Assembly: GCA_900752285.1 (NCBI GenBank) | Contig: CAADUW010000212.1 | Coordinates: forward strand, 1-35,056 | Length of the DNA: 35,056 nucleotides | Direction: 5' to 3' | Source: an uncultured Oscillospiraceae bacterium | GTDB taxonomy: Bacteria; Bacillota; Clostridia; Oscillospirales; Oscillospiraceae | In this document: in pieces, positions 5,752 through 13,026 of the stretch | How the letters are laid out: each line of letters starts with the position of its first letter | How positions within the stretch are numbered: position 1 is the first letter of the stretch | Notes under the pieces: model-generated | Told to the model about the DNA's origin: nothing | Seen by the model: only the letters and a program-made list of their open reading frames with translations | Database searches by the model: none | Position numbers and translations under genes: made by a program

Positions 5752-8046
5752 TGTTTTATCCTCCTGAATTGTTTTTACTTCCACCTGAACGGGCTTTTCT
5801 TCCGGAACAGGTTCGCTTTTCGGCTGAAAGAGCTTCAGCCGCAGCGCATTGGTAACCACAAACACCGAGCTGAGGCTCATTGCCGCGGCACCCAGCATGG
5901 GGCTGAGCTGTAAGCCCAGGGGCAGAAACAGAACGCCTGCCGCAATGGGGATACCCAAGCTGTTATAGAAGAATGCCCAGAACAGGTTTTGCTTGATATT
6001 CCGCAGCGTCGCCCGGCTCAACTGAACCGCACTGCTGACCGCGCTCAGAGATCCGGACATCAGCACCACATCTGCGGACTCCATGGCAATATCCGTGCCT
6101 GCGCCGATCGCCATGCCCACATCCGCCGTGACCAGCGCCGGTGCGTCGTTGATACCGTCACCCACCATCAGGACCTTATGGCCCTTTGCCTGAAGGGACT
6201 TGATGGCACCCGCCTTGTCCTGCGGGAGGACATCCGCGATCACGCTGGTAATTCCCGCTTTTTCGGCAATGGCATGGGCTGTACCGGCGTTATCTCCCGT
6301 CAGCATGACCACATCCAGATTCTGCCGATGGAGCGCCGCAACCGCGGCACGGGAATCGGGTTTCAGTACATCTGCCGCCGCAATGGCACCAAGATAGGTC
6401 CCGTCCTCACCGGCAAAATAAAGCGGCGTCTTTCCCTGACAGGAAAGCTCCGGATATTCCGACACCGCAACGTGCACGGATTCCATCAGTCGACGGTTAC
6501 CGCCGTAATAGCGGATACCATCCACCGTTGCGGCGACACCGCGTCCGGGAATGGTTTCAAAATTCTCCGGTTCCTGTTCCGGCTTTCCTGTTGCCCGCAG
6601 AATTGCGCCGGCAAAAGGATGCTCCGAACGACTTTCCAGAATTGCGGCAATCCGAAGCAGCTCGTCCCGCCCCGCTTTACCGGGGAATACATCCGTCACC
6701 TCAGGCTGTCCGGTAGTCAGGGTTCCGGTCTTGTCCAGAACAACCGTATCTACCCGGTGGAGATTTTCCAGCGCCTGTGCGTTCTTATACAGCACCCCGA
6801 GCTGAGCCCCCCGCCCGGTACCGACCATGATCGCAACCGGCGTAGCAAGTCCCAGCGCACAGGGGCAGGAAATCACGAGAACGGAAATCGCATTTGTCAG
6901 ACTGAACTCCAGTCCGTAGCCCAGAAGCATCCAGACAAGGAAGGTCACAAGGGCAATGCTCATGACAACAGGCACAAAAACACCGGCGATCTTGTCTGCC
7001 AGACGGGCAATGGGCGCCTTGGAACCGCCTGCTTCCTCCACCATGCGGATGATCTGGGCAAGGGTCGTATCCTCCCCAACCTTTTCCGCACGGAATTCCA
7101 GATAGCCCTCCCGGTTGATGGTTGCGGCGGAAACCTTATCCCCCGGTTCCTTTTCTACGGGAACACTTTCTCCGGTCAGCGCGCTTTGATCCACGGATGC
7201 CCGTCCTTCCAGCACAGTTCCGTCCACCGGAATCCGGTCACCGGAACGAACCAGAATTACGTCTCCCACCTGAACCTGCTCAACAGGAATCTCTGTCACT
7301 ACGCCGTCTCTGCGGACAGAGGCCGTCTTGGGGCTCAAATCCATAAGCGCCCGAATAGCGTCTCCGGTCTTTCCCTTTGCCCGGGTTTCCAGATATTTTC
7401 CAAGGGTGATCAGGGTCAGGATCATGGCGGCGGACTCAAAATACAGATTCATACCGTAATGAGAAACCACATCCATTTCGCCGTGTCCCATGGCGTAAGC
7501 CATACGGAACAGTGCTGCAACGCCATATACCAGCGCCGCAAGGGATCCAACCGCAATCAGGGAATCCATGTTGGGGCTTCTGTGCCAGAGCGCTTTTAAG
7601 CCGCGGCTGTAATAGATCCGGTTCAGATATACCACCGGCAGCGTCAGAAAGAATTGCAGCAGTGCCGCCACCAGTGCGTTCTGTGTCCCGTGATACCAGT
7701 GCGGCACGGGCAAGCCAACCATATGTCCCATTGTAAAGTACATCAGGATCACGAGGAAAACAGCAGACCAGATGATCCGGTTCCGAACGCTCTTTTCCGC
7801 ATCCTTTGCCGGGGTATTTTCCGCTTTCGGCTGAGCCTTTTTCCCCTGCAGGGATGCGCCATAACCCGCGTCCTGTACCGCGCGGATAATTTCAGCGCTG
7901 ACGTCCGTTTTGGCTTTCACGATCATGGTACCCGCAAGCAGATTTACATCCGCGGTTTCCACCCCCGGAACCTTTCGTGTCACCTTCTCCACCCGGGCGG
8001 AGCATGCCGCACAGGTCATACCGGTAATATCATATTTCTGGCGCAT
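5554..8046 (-). CDS. copA: Copper-exporting P1B-type ATPase with N- and C-terminal HMA domains
   Basis: This 830-aa inner-membrane pump exports Cu(I). In order: an N-terminal HMA domain with GMTCAAC (9-15), membrane helices, TGES (291-294), the transmembrane CPC metal site in SCPCALG (393-399), DKTGT with the phosphorylated Asp438, the SEHP motif (474-477), GDGINDAP (629-636), then after the last helices a linker and a second HMA domain with GMMCGHC (774-780). A C-terminal HMA domain is unusual; typical CopA carries one or two at the N-terminus. The ATG at 8046 is preferred to TTG at 8052 because AGGAGG is then 9 nt away. It is transcribed divergently from an HxlR regulator. Confidence 0.96.
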   Translation of the reverse strand: MRQKYDITGMTCAACSARVEKVTRKVPGVETADVNLLAGTMIVKAKTDVSAEIIRAVQDAGYGASLQGKKAQPKAENTPAKDAEKSVRNRIIWSAVFLVILMYFTMGHMVGLPVPHWYHGTQNALVAALLQFFLTLPVVYLNRIYYSRGLKALWHRSPNMDSLIAVGSLAALVYGVAALFRMAYAMGHGEMDVVSHYGMNLYFESAAMILTLITLGKYLETRAKGKTGDAIRALMDLSPKTASVRRDGVVTEIPVEQVQVGDVILVRSGDRIPVDGTVLEGRASVDQSALTGESVPVEKEPGDKVSAATINREGYLEFRAEKVGEDTTLAQIIRMVEEAGGSKAPIARLADKIAGVFVPVVMSIALVTFLVWMLLGYGLEFSLTNAISVLVISCPCALGLATPVAIMVGTGRGAQLGVLYKNAQALENLHRVDTVVLDKTGTLTTGQPEVTDVFPGKAGRDELLRIAAILESRSEHPFAGAILRATGKPEQEPENFETIPGRGVAATVDGIRYYGGNRRLMESVHVAVSEYPELSCQGKTPLYFAGEDGTYLGAIAAADVLKPDSRAAVAALHRQNLDVVMLTGDNAGTAHAIAEKAGITSVIADVLPQDKAGAIKSLQAKGHKVLMVGDGINDAPALVTADVGMAIGAGTDIAMESADVVLMSGSLSAVSSAVQLSRATLRNIKQNLFWAFFYNSLGIPIAAGVLFLPLGLQLSPMLGAAAMSLSSVFVVTNALRLKLFQPKSEPVPEEKPVQVEVKTIQEDKTMETVIHVEGMMCGHCKATVEKVCSKVPGCTAAVVDLAEKNVTVSGNPDIAAVKKAITDAGYEVVE

Positions 8047-8089
8047 TTGCAACCCCCTCCTTCATAAAAACAGCTTCTTCAAAAAAGAT

Positions 8090-8118
8090 TTGACTGTTCT
8101 ATCTGTTTATGTTATGAT
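8090..8118 (+). promoter_or_regulatory. Promoter of the HxlR regulator gene
   Basis: TTGACT (8090-8095), 17 bp, TATGAT (8113-8118). The start is predicted near 8125, immediately before the operator palindrome, so bound repressor would block early transcription. Its -10 box overlaps that of the divergent copA promoter. Confidence 0.7.
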
Positions 8119-8144
8119 TTTACCATATTAAATCAAAAAGGCAA
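8117..8144 (-). promoter_or_regulatory. Promoter of copA
   Basis: On the minus strand TTGCCT (8144-8139), 16 bp, then TAAAAT (8122-8117) preceded by TGG, an extended -10. The -35 box lies inside the left arm of the palindromic operator, so a repressor bound there would cover it. Confidence 0.6.
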
Positions 8145-8180
8145 GTATGCACTATTTTGTGCAATACTTTCCTTTTTGAT
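8132..8180. promoter_or_regulatory. Long palindromic operator between copA and the HxlR gene
   Basis: ATCAAAAAGG (8132-8141) pairs with CCTTTTTGAT (8171-8180). After one mismatch AAGTAT pairs with ATACTT, and after a one-base bulge GCAC pairs with GTGC around a 6-nt centre. The arms total about 20 bp in 49 bp. The position over the copA -35 and just after the regulator's own start fits a shared operator for the HxlR protein. Confidence 0.7.
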
Positions 8181-8203
8181 ACTGCATCTGTGGAGGTTTG
8201 GAA

Positions 8204-8575
8204 ATGCCCTGTAATATTTGCCCTGTTGAAACCACACTGGATCTGATCGGTGGAAAATACAAGGCGCTGATCATCTGGCATCTGACAGACCGAAAGCTTC
8301 GCTTCTCCGAGCTTCGCCGTCTGATCACCAGCGCAACGCCGAAGATGCTGACCCAGCAGCTCCGGGAGCTGGAGGCACAGGAGCTGGTTCACCGGGAAGT
8401 ATATCCCGTGATTCCGCCGAAAGTCGAGTATTCTCTGACGGAAACCGGGAAAAGTCTGATGCCCATTTTAACCGCCATGCGGGACTGGGGCGCAGATTAC
8501 CTCCGGGAAAAGCAAATCGAGCCAAACTGTTTTATGATGTCCTGCCCATCCACCGCCAAACAAGCGCCCATGTAA
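8204..8575 (+). CDS. HxlR-family winged-helix regulator with Cys/Met-rich ends
   Basis: This 123-aa protein has the HxlR fold: N-terminal [20 protein letters not shown], then [20 protein letters not shown] (recognition helix region), then the wing [15 protein letters not shown]. HxlR proteins are dimeric DNA-binding regulators; several known ones sense electrophiles or redox change through an N-terminal cysteine. Here there are two N-terminal cysteines (Cys3, Cys6) and a C-terminal C-F-M-M-S-C (109-114), which could bind Cu(I). The ATG at 8204 has GGAGG 7 nt upstream. Divergence from copA with a shared palindrome suggests it controls copper export and itself. That it senses copper is inference. 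Confidence 0.9.
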   Translation: MPCNICPVETTLDLIGGKYKALIIWHLTDRKLRFSELRRLITSATPKMLTQQLRELEAQELVHREVYPVIPPKVEYSLTETGKSLMPILTAMRDWGADYLREKQIEPNCFMMSCPSTAKQAPM

Positions 8576-8591
8576 AGAAAGGAACCGGTAT

Positions 8592-9440
8592 ATGAAAATC
8601 AAAGTTCTCTCCGACAGCACCTGTGATTTGTCCGATGAGTTGATTCATCAGTATGATATTGGGATCATCCCCCTCATTGTTATGAAAAACGAGGAGGAAT
8701 TTGTGGATGGGGAAACCATCACTCCCGCGGATATTTTTTCTCATGTAGCCGCAGGCGGAAGCCTGTGTTCCACGGCTGCAAGAAGCGTAGCGACCTTTCA
8801 GGAAAACTTTGCAAAGTACGCCGGGGACTACGACGGTGTTATCCATGTAAATATCAGCTCCGATTTTTCCTCCAGCTATCAGAACGCCTGTATTGCTGCG
8901 GAGAGCTTTGACAATGTCCGGGTCATTGACTCCCGGAACCTTTCTACCGGACAGGGGCTGGTGGTTCTGAAGGCCTGTGAGCTTGCCGGGACCGCACAGG
9001 ATCTGGATGCGCTCAAGTCCGAGCTGGACGCCTTTACTTCCCGTGTGGAAGCGAGCTTTGTGCTGGACAGGCTGGATTATATGGTAAAGGGCGGACGCTG
9101 CTCCACCGCCACCGCATTGGGTGCCAATCTTCTGAACCTGAAGCCCTGCATCGGCGTGATTGACGGAAAAATGTCCGTTGTTAAAAAATACCGGGGCAAG
9201 TATGACCGGTGTCTGGCAAACTATGTGCGGGACAAGCTGGAAGGCCGGGAGGATATTGACCGGGGCATTCTGTTCATCACCCACACGCCGGTGTCTGACG
9301 CGTGCATGCAGGCAGTGCGGGAGGCCATTGCGCAGTGCGGTCATTTTGAGCACATCTATGAGACAAACGCGGGCTGCACCGTATCCTGCCACTGCGGCCC
9401 CGGTACACTGGGCGTTCTCTTTGTCCGGAAGGAAAACTGA
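8592..9440 (+). CDS. DegV family fatty-acid-binding protein
   Basis: This 282-aa protein starts MKIKVLSDSTCDLSDEL, the DegV hallmark, followed by a PLIVMKNEEEFVDGETITPADIF block, STAARSVATFQENF, and VDSRNLSTG-like and MVKGGRCS segments. Family members bind a fatty acid and, as FakB subunits, present it to the kinase FakA for phosphorylation. No fakA-like gene is in the window. The ribosome site AAAGGAACC precedes the ATG. It lies 16 nt after the HxlR gene and ends at a clear terminator, so the two are likely one transcript; a link to copper handling is not evident. Confidence 0.92.
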   Translation: MKIKVLSDSTCDLSDELIHQYDIGIIPLIVMKNEEEFVDGETITPADIFSHVAAGGSLCSTAARSVATFQENFAKYAGDYDGVIHVNISSDFSSSYQNACIAAESFDNVRVIDSRNLSTGQGLVVLKACELAGTAQDLDALKSELDAFTSRVEASFVLDRLDYMVKGGRCSTATALGANLLNLKPCIGVIDGKMSVVKKYRGKYDRCLANYVRDKLEGREDIDRGILFITHTPVSDACMQAVREAIAQCGHFEHIYETNAGCTVSCHCGPGTLGVLFVRKEN

Positions 9441-9450
9441 AAAGCTTCCA

Positions 9451-9480
9451 TTCCCGCTGCCGGAAAGCAGCGGGAATTTT
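9451..9480 (+). terminator. Terminator after degV-like gene
   Basis: TTCCCGCTGC (9451-9460) pairs perfectly with GCAGCGGGAA (9467-9476) and is followed by TTTT. Confidence 0.85.
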
Positions 9481-9505
9481 CCGTTCGGTGGAATTTCATT
9501 CAGAC

Positions 9506-9533
9506 TTGCAATCCGGATGAATTGTGGTATACT
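9506..9533 (+). promoter_or_regulatory. Promoter of the ThrE-type exporter
   Basis: TTGCAA (9506-9511), 16 bp, TATACT (9528-9533) with a TGG extended -10 element. The start is predicted near 9540, about 22 nt before the ATG. Confidence 0.65.
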
Positions 9534-9561
9534 GGTGCAAGAAAACTTCAGGCGGTGAATC

Positions 9562-10791
9562 ATGGACTACAACACCATACTCGATCTGGCAACGGATGTA
9601 GGCTACGAGCTTGCCATGGCAGGCGCGGAAACCTTTCGGGTGGAGGACAGCGTTTCCAGAATTCTGAAAAGCTACGGTCTTGACTCCGATGTTTTTGCCA
9701 TTCCCAACTATCTGGTCGTCAGCATTCTGACGGATACCGGAAAACCCATTACCCGGATGCGGAGAATCGGGTATCACAGTAACGATCTGGATGCCGTAGA
9801 GCGGCTGAACAGCCTGAGCCGGTCAATTTGCAGCAAGCATCCAAGCCCGGACGAAGGCTCCCAGTGGCTGCACCAGCTGCTGGCAACTCCACGAACCTAC
9901 TCTTTCCCGGTCAAAATTCTGAGTTATTTTATTGGCGGCGCCGGATTCGGCATTCTGTTTGGCTGTACGCTGTCTGACTCCTTCTGGGCAGGGCTCTGCG
10001 GCATTCTGATTGGTCTTGTACAGACTGCCATGGCACACCTGAAAGCAAATCCGTTCTTTACTACTATCGCATCCGCCTTTTTCATGTCCCTCGCTGCATA
10101 CTCTGCCGTGGACTTGGGTCTGACCCGGCATCCGGACGGCGTGATCGTAGGTGCCATCATGATTCTGGTGCCGGGACTGCTGTTTACCAACGCCATGCGG
10201 GATTTCATTTACGGCGACACCAACTCAGGCATCAACCGCCTGGTACAGGTTTTTCTGATTGCCGTAGCCATTGCATTGGGAACCGCCGCCGCCTGGAATC
10301 TGGTTTGCAAACTCTGGTCTGAGCCTGTGGAAGGCACTCCCTATACCGCCCCCTTCTGGCTGCTGCTGCTTGCCACCTTTATCGGCTGCATGGGTTTTTC
10401 CTTCCAATTCAACATCCACGGCCCCGGAAGCCTTCTGTGCGCACTGGGCGGGGTCGCGGCATGGGCAATTTATGATCTATGTGTCCACTTTGGACTTCCG
10501 GAACTGAGCGGTTATTTCTGGGCTGCCGTTTTTTCCGCGGTTTACGCGGAGGTCATGGCCCGTATTCGAAAATATCCGGCTATTTCCTATCTGGTCGTCT
10601 CCATATTCCCTCTGATCCCCGGTGCCGGGATCTACCGGACCATGCTGTACGCCGTCCGGGGGCAAATGAATCAGTTTGCTACACAGGGCATGTTCACGGC
10701 AGCCATTGCAGGAACCATGGCCGTTGGAATTCTGCTGGTATCCACCATCGTCAAAATGTTCTGGACCTGGCATGGAATGAGCCGAAAATAA
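9562..10791 (+). CDS. Threonine/serine exporter family protein (ThrE type)
   Basis: This 409-aa protein combines two domains that are separate in many bacteria (YjjP-like and YjjB-like). The N-terminal part has LATDVGYELAMAGAETFRVEDSV and then several helices (about 115-255). The C-terminal part has further helices with IFPLIPGAGIYRTMLYAVRG near 345-365. The founding member exports threonine and serine. The substrate here is not known; related fused or paired proteins have also been linked to succinate. A GGCGG ribosome site precedes the ATG. It is a single-gene unit with its own promoter and a strong terminator, and converges on the reverse transcriptase gene. Confidence 0.9.
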   Translation: MDYNTILDLATDVGYELAMAGAETFRVEDSVSRILKSYGLDSDVFAIPNYLVVSILTDTGKPITRMRRIGYHSNDLDAVERLNSLSRSICSKHPSPDEGSQWLHQLLATPRTYSFPVKILSYFIGGAGFGILFGCTLSDSFWAGLCGILIGLVQTAMAHLKANPFFTTIASAFFMSLAAYSAVDLGLTRHPDGVIVGAIMILVPGLLFTNAMRDFIYGDTNSGINRLVQVFLIAVAIALGTAAAWNLVCKLWSEPVEGTPYTAPFWLLLLATFIGCMGFSFQFNIHGPGSLLCALGGVAAWAIYDLCVHFGLPELSGYFWAAVFSAVYAEVMARIRKYPAISYLVVSIFPLIPGAGIYRTMLYAVRGQMNQFATQGMFTAAIAGTMAVGILLVSTIVKMFWTWHGMSRK

Positions 10792-10793
10792 GC

Positions 10794-10828
10794 ATGTCCC
10801 CCGGTTGGAAAATCGGGGGACATATTTT
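10794..10828 (+). terminator. Terminator between the exporter and the reverse transcriptase
   Basis: ATGTCCCCCG (10794-10803) pairs with CGGGGGACAT (10814-10823), then ATTTTAT. It separates two convergent genes; the minus strand has no clear T tract. Confidence 0.8.
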
Positions 10829-10838
10829 ATTCTGTGCC

Positions 10839-11756
10839 TCATACCTGTCCGGCTTCCAGCAGCCACTGCTTTGCTTTCTTCATATCTCCGTTCCCCGGAT
10901 CGACCCGCAAAACGTAGTTCACCTTTCCCAGAAGCCGCATTCTGTAGTTCTCTTCCGATAAGGCAGCGCCGCTTCTTTTTAAATGCTCCGAGATTCCAAA
11001 CTTTTGGCAGTAATACAGCTCCTGCCGCAAACCGCGGCGGTAGGCGGCAGGAACCGATGGCTTTTCATTGACCACAATCCCGGTAACGGTTTGCCGCTGA
11101 CCGGAAAACTGAATACGAATTTTCCTTTTGTTCAGCAGGAACCCATGCTTTTTCAGTTCCGCACCCATAAACGCAATCACACTATGGGGAGAAAAGCTTC
11201 CGGAAAAAGTCAGATCATCGCAATAGCGGGTATAGGAGATTCCCTGTTCCCGGCACCATTGCCCGATTTCTTCATCAAAATCATACAGAATGATATTTGA
11301 AATGATTGGCGAACTGGGGGCTCCCTGTGGAAGCGCATCTTTGTAATAGCAAAGCATGGTCAGCAGCACGCGGATCGGTTCGGCGTAAATCTCCTGCGGA
11401 AATGCCATTGCCTTTACATCTGCATAGCGAATGCTGTCAAAAAAATGGAGAATATCCAGCTTCAGGACAACGGTCTTTCCCACATGGCACCGGGCGTTCT
11501 TTACGGTGGACGCGCCGCAGTGGTAGGCTGCCGCGTACCGGGAAACCGGCATGGCAGCCAAAAGTACTTCCGTAATCTTTCGCTGTATGGCCTTCAGCAC
11601 TTCATCCGGCACGGAGAGGACACGCACTCCGCCGCTTTTCTTCGGGATCTGCACCCGGTGATAGTGCTTTTCCAATCTGTTGCTGACGGCGTACAGCTGC
11701 TTTGCGTGAAAGCCCAGGTCTTTTTCAAGGGAGGAAAGCTCCCGGTACACGATCAT
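10839..11756 (-). CDS. Retron-type reverse transcriptase
   Basis: This 305-aa reverse transcriptase shows the retron motifs: VRVLSVPDEVLKAIQRKI (44-61), the retron-specific NAxxH as NARCH (87-91), motif A with D101 in LKLDILHFFDSI, LPQGAPSSPIISN (142-154), the catalytic YCDD (178-181; YADD is commoner), GFLLNKRK (205-212) and the retron VTG motif as VTGIVVN (224-230). It ends about 75 residues later with no fused domain. The ATG at 11756 is preferred to an upstream longer frame because GGGGAGG lies 8 nt before it and the longer frame would run through the predicted ncRNA. Its template RNA lies 23 nt upstream. No toxin or effector gene is adjacent. Confidence 0.95.
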   Translation of the reverse strand: MIVYRELSSLEKDLGFHAKQLYAVSNRLEKHYHRVQIPKKSGGVRVLSVPDEVLKAIQRKITEVLLAAMPVSRYAAAYHCGASTVKNARCHVGKTVVLKLDILHFFDSIRYADVKAMAFPQEIYAEPIRVLLTMLCYYKDALPQGAPSSPIISNIILYDFDEEIGQWCREQGISYTRYCDDLTFSGSFSPHSVIAFMGAELKKHGFLLNKRKIRIQFSGQRQTVTGIVVNEKPSVPAAYRRGLRQELYYCQKFGISEHLKRSGAALSEENYRMRLLGKVNYVLRVDPGNGDMKKAKQWLLEAGQV

Positions 11757-11779
11757 GGAGTTTCCCTCCCCTGCATTTT

Positions 11780-11948
11780 GGAACAATACACAATGCTGTA
11801 TGGCGAACTGCGCCGGGGTATCCTGAAAGCACACGGCAGTGTGCTGGAATACCGCAAGCAGTTCGGCTGAGCGCAGCGAATACGGTGCATATTAAGGAAC
11901 CGGAAGCGACTCGCCACCGGTGCCGAAAAGGGCAAAAACTATTGTTCC
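11780..11948 (-). ncRNA. Predicted retron msr-msd RNA
   Basis: The 169-nt RNA is bounded by perfect 9-nt repeats: a1 GGAACAATA at 11948-11940 and a2 TATTGTTCC at 11788-11780. The G at 11939, right after a1, is a candidate branch guanosine. The msr part holds a hairpin with ACCGG/CCGGT arms (11899-11921). The msd part is a long hairpin, 11802-11867: outer arms GCCGAACTGC and GCAGTTCGCC, middle arms GGTATTCC and GGATACC, and tip AGCACAC/GTGTGCT with loop TGCC. The predicted transcription start coincides with the first base of a1. The structure was deduced by eye. Confidence 0.8.
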
Positions 11949-11954
11949 GCCACC

Positions 11955-11983
11955 ATTATAGCGCGCAGTCCACAAAACCGCAA
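11955..11983 (-). promoter_or_regulatory. Promoter of the retron
   Basis: On the minus strand TTGCGG (11983-11978), 17 bp, TATAAT (11960-11955). The expected start about 7 nt downstream falls at 11948, the first base of the a1 repeat. Confidence 0.8.
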
Positions 11984-12035
11984 GTTTTCTCCGACCCTTT
12001 GGCTGAGAAATCGTCCTGAATCGGGCACTTTTTCA

Positions 12036-12064
12036 TTGTCTGAACCGTTCCTCCGGGCTAAAAT
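12036..12064 (+). promoter_or_regulatory. Promoter of the Atl-like gene
   Basis: TTGTCT (12036-12041), 17 bp, TAAAAT (12059-12064). The start is predicted near 12071 and the ATG is at 12095. It is back to back with the retron promoter. Confidence 0.6.
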
Positions 12065-12094
12065 AGTCGCATTTCCAAAAGGGAGGGAAGGCCC

Positions 12095-12736
12095 ATGACG
12101 TTTTATGACAGGATGCGGATCGTCTGTTTGTCGATTTCAAAGGAAACCGTAGTTACCTACGGGCAAATCGCCATGCTCTGCGGCATGCCCAAAAACTCAC
12201 GGCTAGTCGGTTACGGCCTGCGGGAAAATCTGGCCGGAAACGACATCCCCACTTTTCGTATTGTAAACAGCAAGGGGGAACTCAGCGGTGCGGGGCACTT
12301 TCTTGTCCCGGATTTACAGCGCACTCTGCTTGCGGAGGAAGATATCCCTACCGACTGGAATGGAAGGTGCCGGCATGTAAACCTGAAGCGATACGTATGG
12401 AAAACAACGCAGAAGGATGCCGAACGCTTCGAAAAAAATTTTCCCTTCCGGAAGAGATCTCCCCGGCACCATAACCCGGACAGGCTGCCGATTCAAAGCG
12501 CCGTTCCGCCCTTTGGCACAAAGAAACGGGACATATCGGTATGCTCCAGCTCCAGCAGTCTGATCTTTCTGTTAATTCCGCCGGCATACCCCGTCAGGCT
12601 GCCGTTTGTTCCCACCACTCGGTGGCAGGGAATCATAATGGAAATCGGATTGTGTCCCACTGCTCCGCCTACCGCCTGTGCGGACATACGGGAAACACCT
12701 TGCCGGGCAGCAAGCTCTGCAGCAATTTCCCGATAG
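12095..12736 (+). CDS. Alkyltransferase-like protein (Atl/MGMT family) with an extended C-terminus
   Basis: The first ~115 residues match the MGMT/Atl DNA-binding domain: MTFYDRMRIVCLSI, TYGQIAMLCG (helix-turn-helix) and VGYGLREN. The active-site PCHRV of true methyltransferases is PTFRIV (52-57), so there is no acceptor cysteine. Such proteins bind O6-alkylguanine and flag it for nucleotide excision repair rather than repairing it themselves. Family members usually stop soon after VNLKRYVW (~residue 102). Here the frame continues to 213 aa, and its last ~80 codons are antisense to ogt, with low-complexity, non-family residues. An A7T4 tract near 12430 could be a frameshift site: the alternative frame stops near 12475. 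Start supported by GGGAGGG. Confidence 0.8.
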   Translation: MTFYDRMRIVCLSISKETVVTYGQIAMLCGMPKNSRLVGYGLRENLAGNDIPTFRIVNSKGELSGAGHFLVPDLQRTLLAEEDIPTDWNGRCRHVNLKRYVWKTTQKDAERFEKNFPFRKRSPRHHNPDRLPIQSAVPPFGTKKRDISVCSSSSSLIFLLIPPAYPVRLPFVPTTRWQGIIMEIGLCPTAPPTACADIRETPCRAASSAAISR

Positions 12737-13026
12737 GTCATGGTTTTCCCGTAAGGAATGGTCTGCATAATGTCACAGACCTGTTTTCGGAAAGGTGTTG
12801 TGTCATAACGCAGAGGCGGCAGGAAATCCGGTTCCCGACCGGAAAAATAAACATCCAGCCAGCGCCGGGCATCCGCAAACAGCGGGTGGCTGAATGGTTC
12901 CGCCTGCTTTGGCAGACTGCTGCCGAAATACTTCTGCCCGTTAAACCACAGGCCGGTTATGGCTTCCCCGTCACAGGCAAGCGTTATGGTGCCAAGCGGC
13001 GACTGATACTGTGCAAAATACGTCAT
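12493..13026 (-). CDS. ogt: Methylated-DNA--protein-cysteine methyltransferase (Ogt/MGMT)
   Basis: This 177-aa protein removes alkyl groups from O6-alkylguanine by suicidal transfer to Cys134 in IPCHRVVG. The helix-turn-helix TYREIAAELAA and the SAQAVGGAVGHNPISI stretch before the active site are typical of the family, and the length is normal. The ATG at 13026 overlaps the alkA stop as ATGA, with GGGGGAAAAG upstream, so the two are translationally coupled. The 3' end lies antisense to the extended tail of the Atl-like frame. Coupled to AlkA, it forms a small alkylation-damage repair operon. Confidence 0.94.
   Translation of the reverse strand: MTYFAQYQSPLGTITLACDGEAITGLWFNGQKYFGSSLPKQAEPFSHPLFADARRWLDVYFSGREPDFLPPLRYDTTPFRKQVCDIMQTIPYGKTMTYREIAAELAARQGVSRMSAQAVGGAVGHNPISIMIPCHRVVGTNGSLTGYAGGINRKIRLLELEHTDMSRFFVPKGGTAL

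Noticed and set aside
5989..7599. 536-codon open frame on the plus strand across copA
   Set aside because: It is antisense to an unmistakable P-type ATPase, lacks a good ribosome site and has a biased low-complexity composition; it reflects copA codon use.
11757..11834. N-terminal extension of the reverse transcriptase frame by 26 codons
   Set aside because: It lacks a ribosome site, would run through the a2 repeat, and the downstream ATG has a strong site and the family-typical start.
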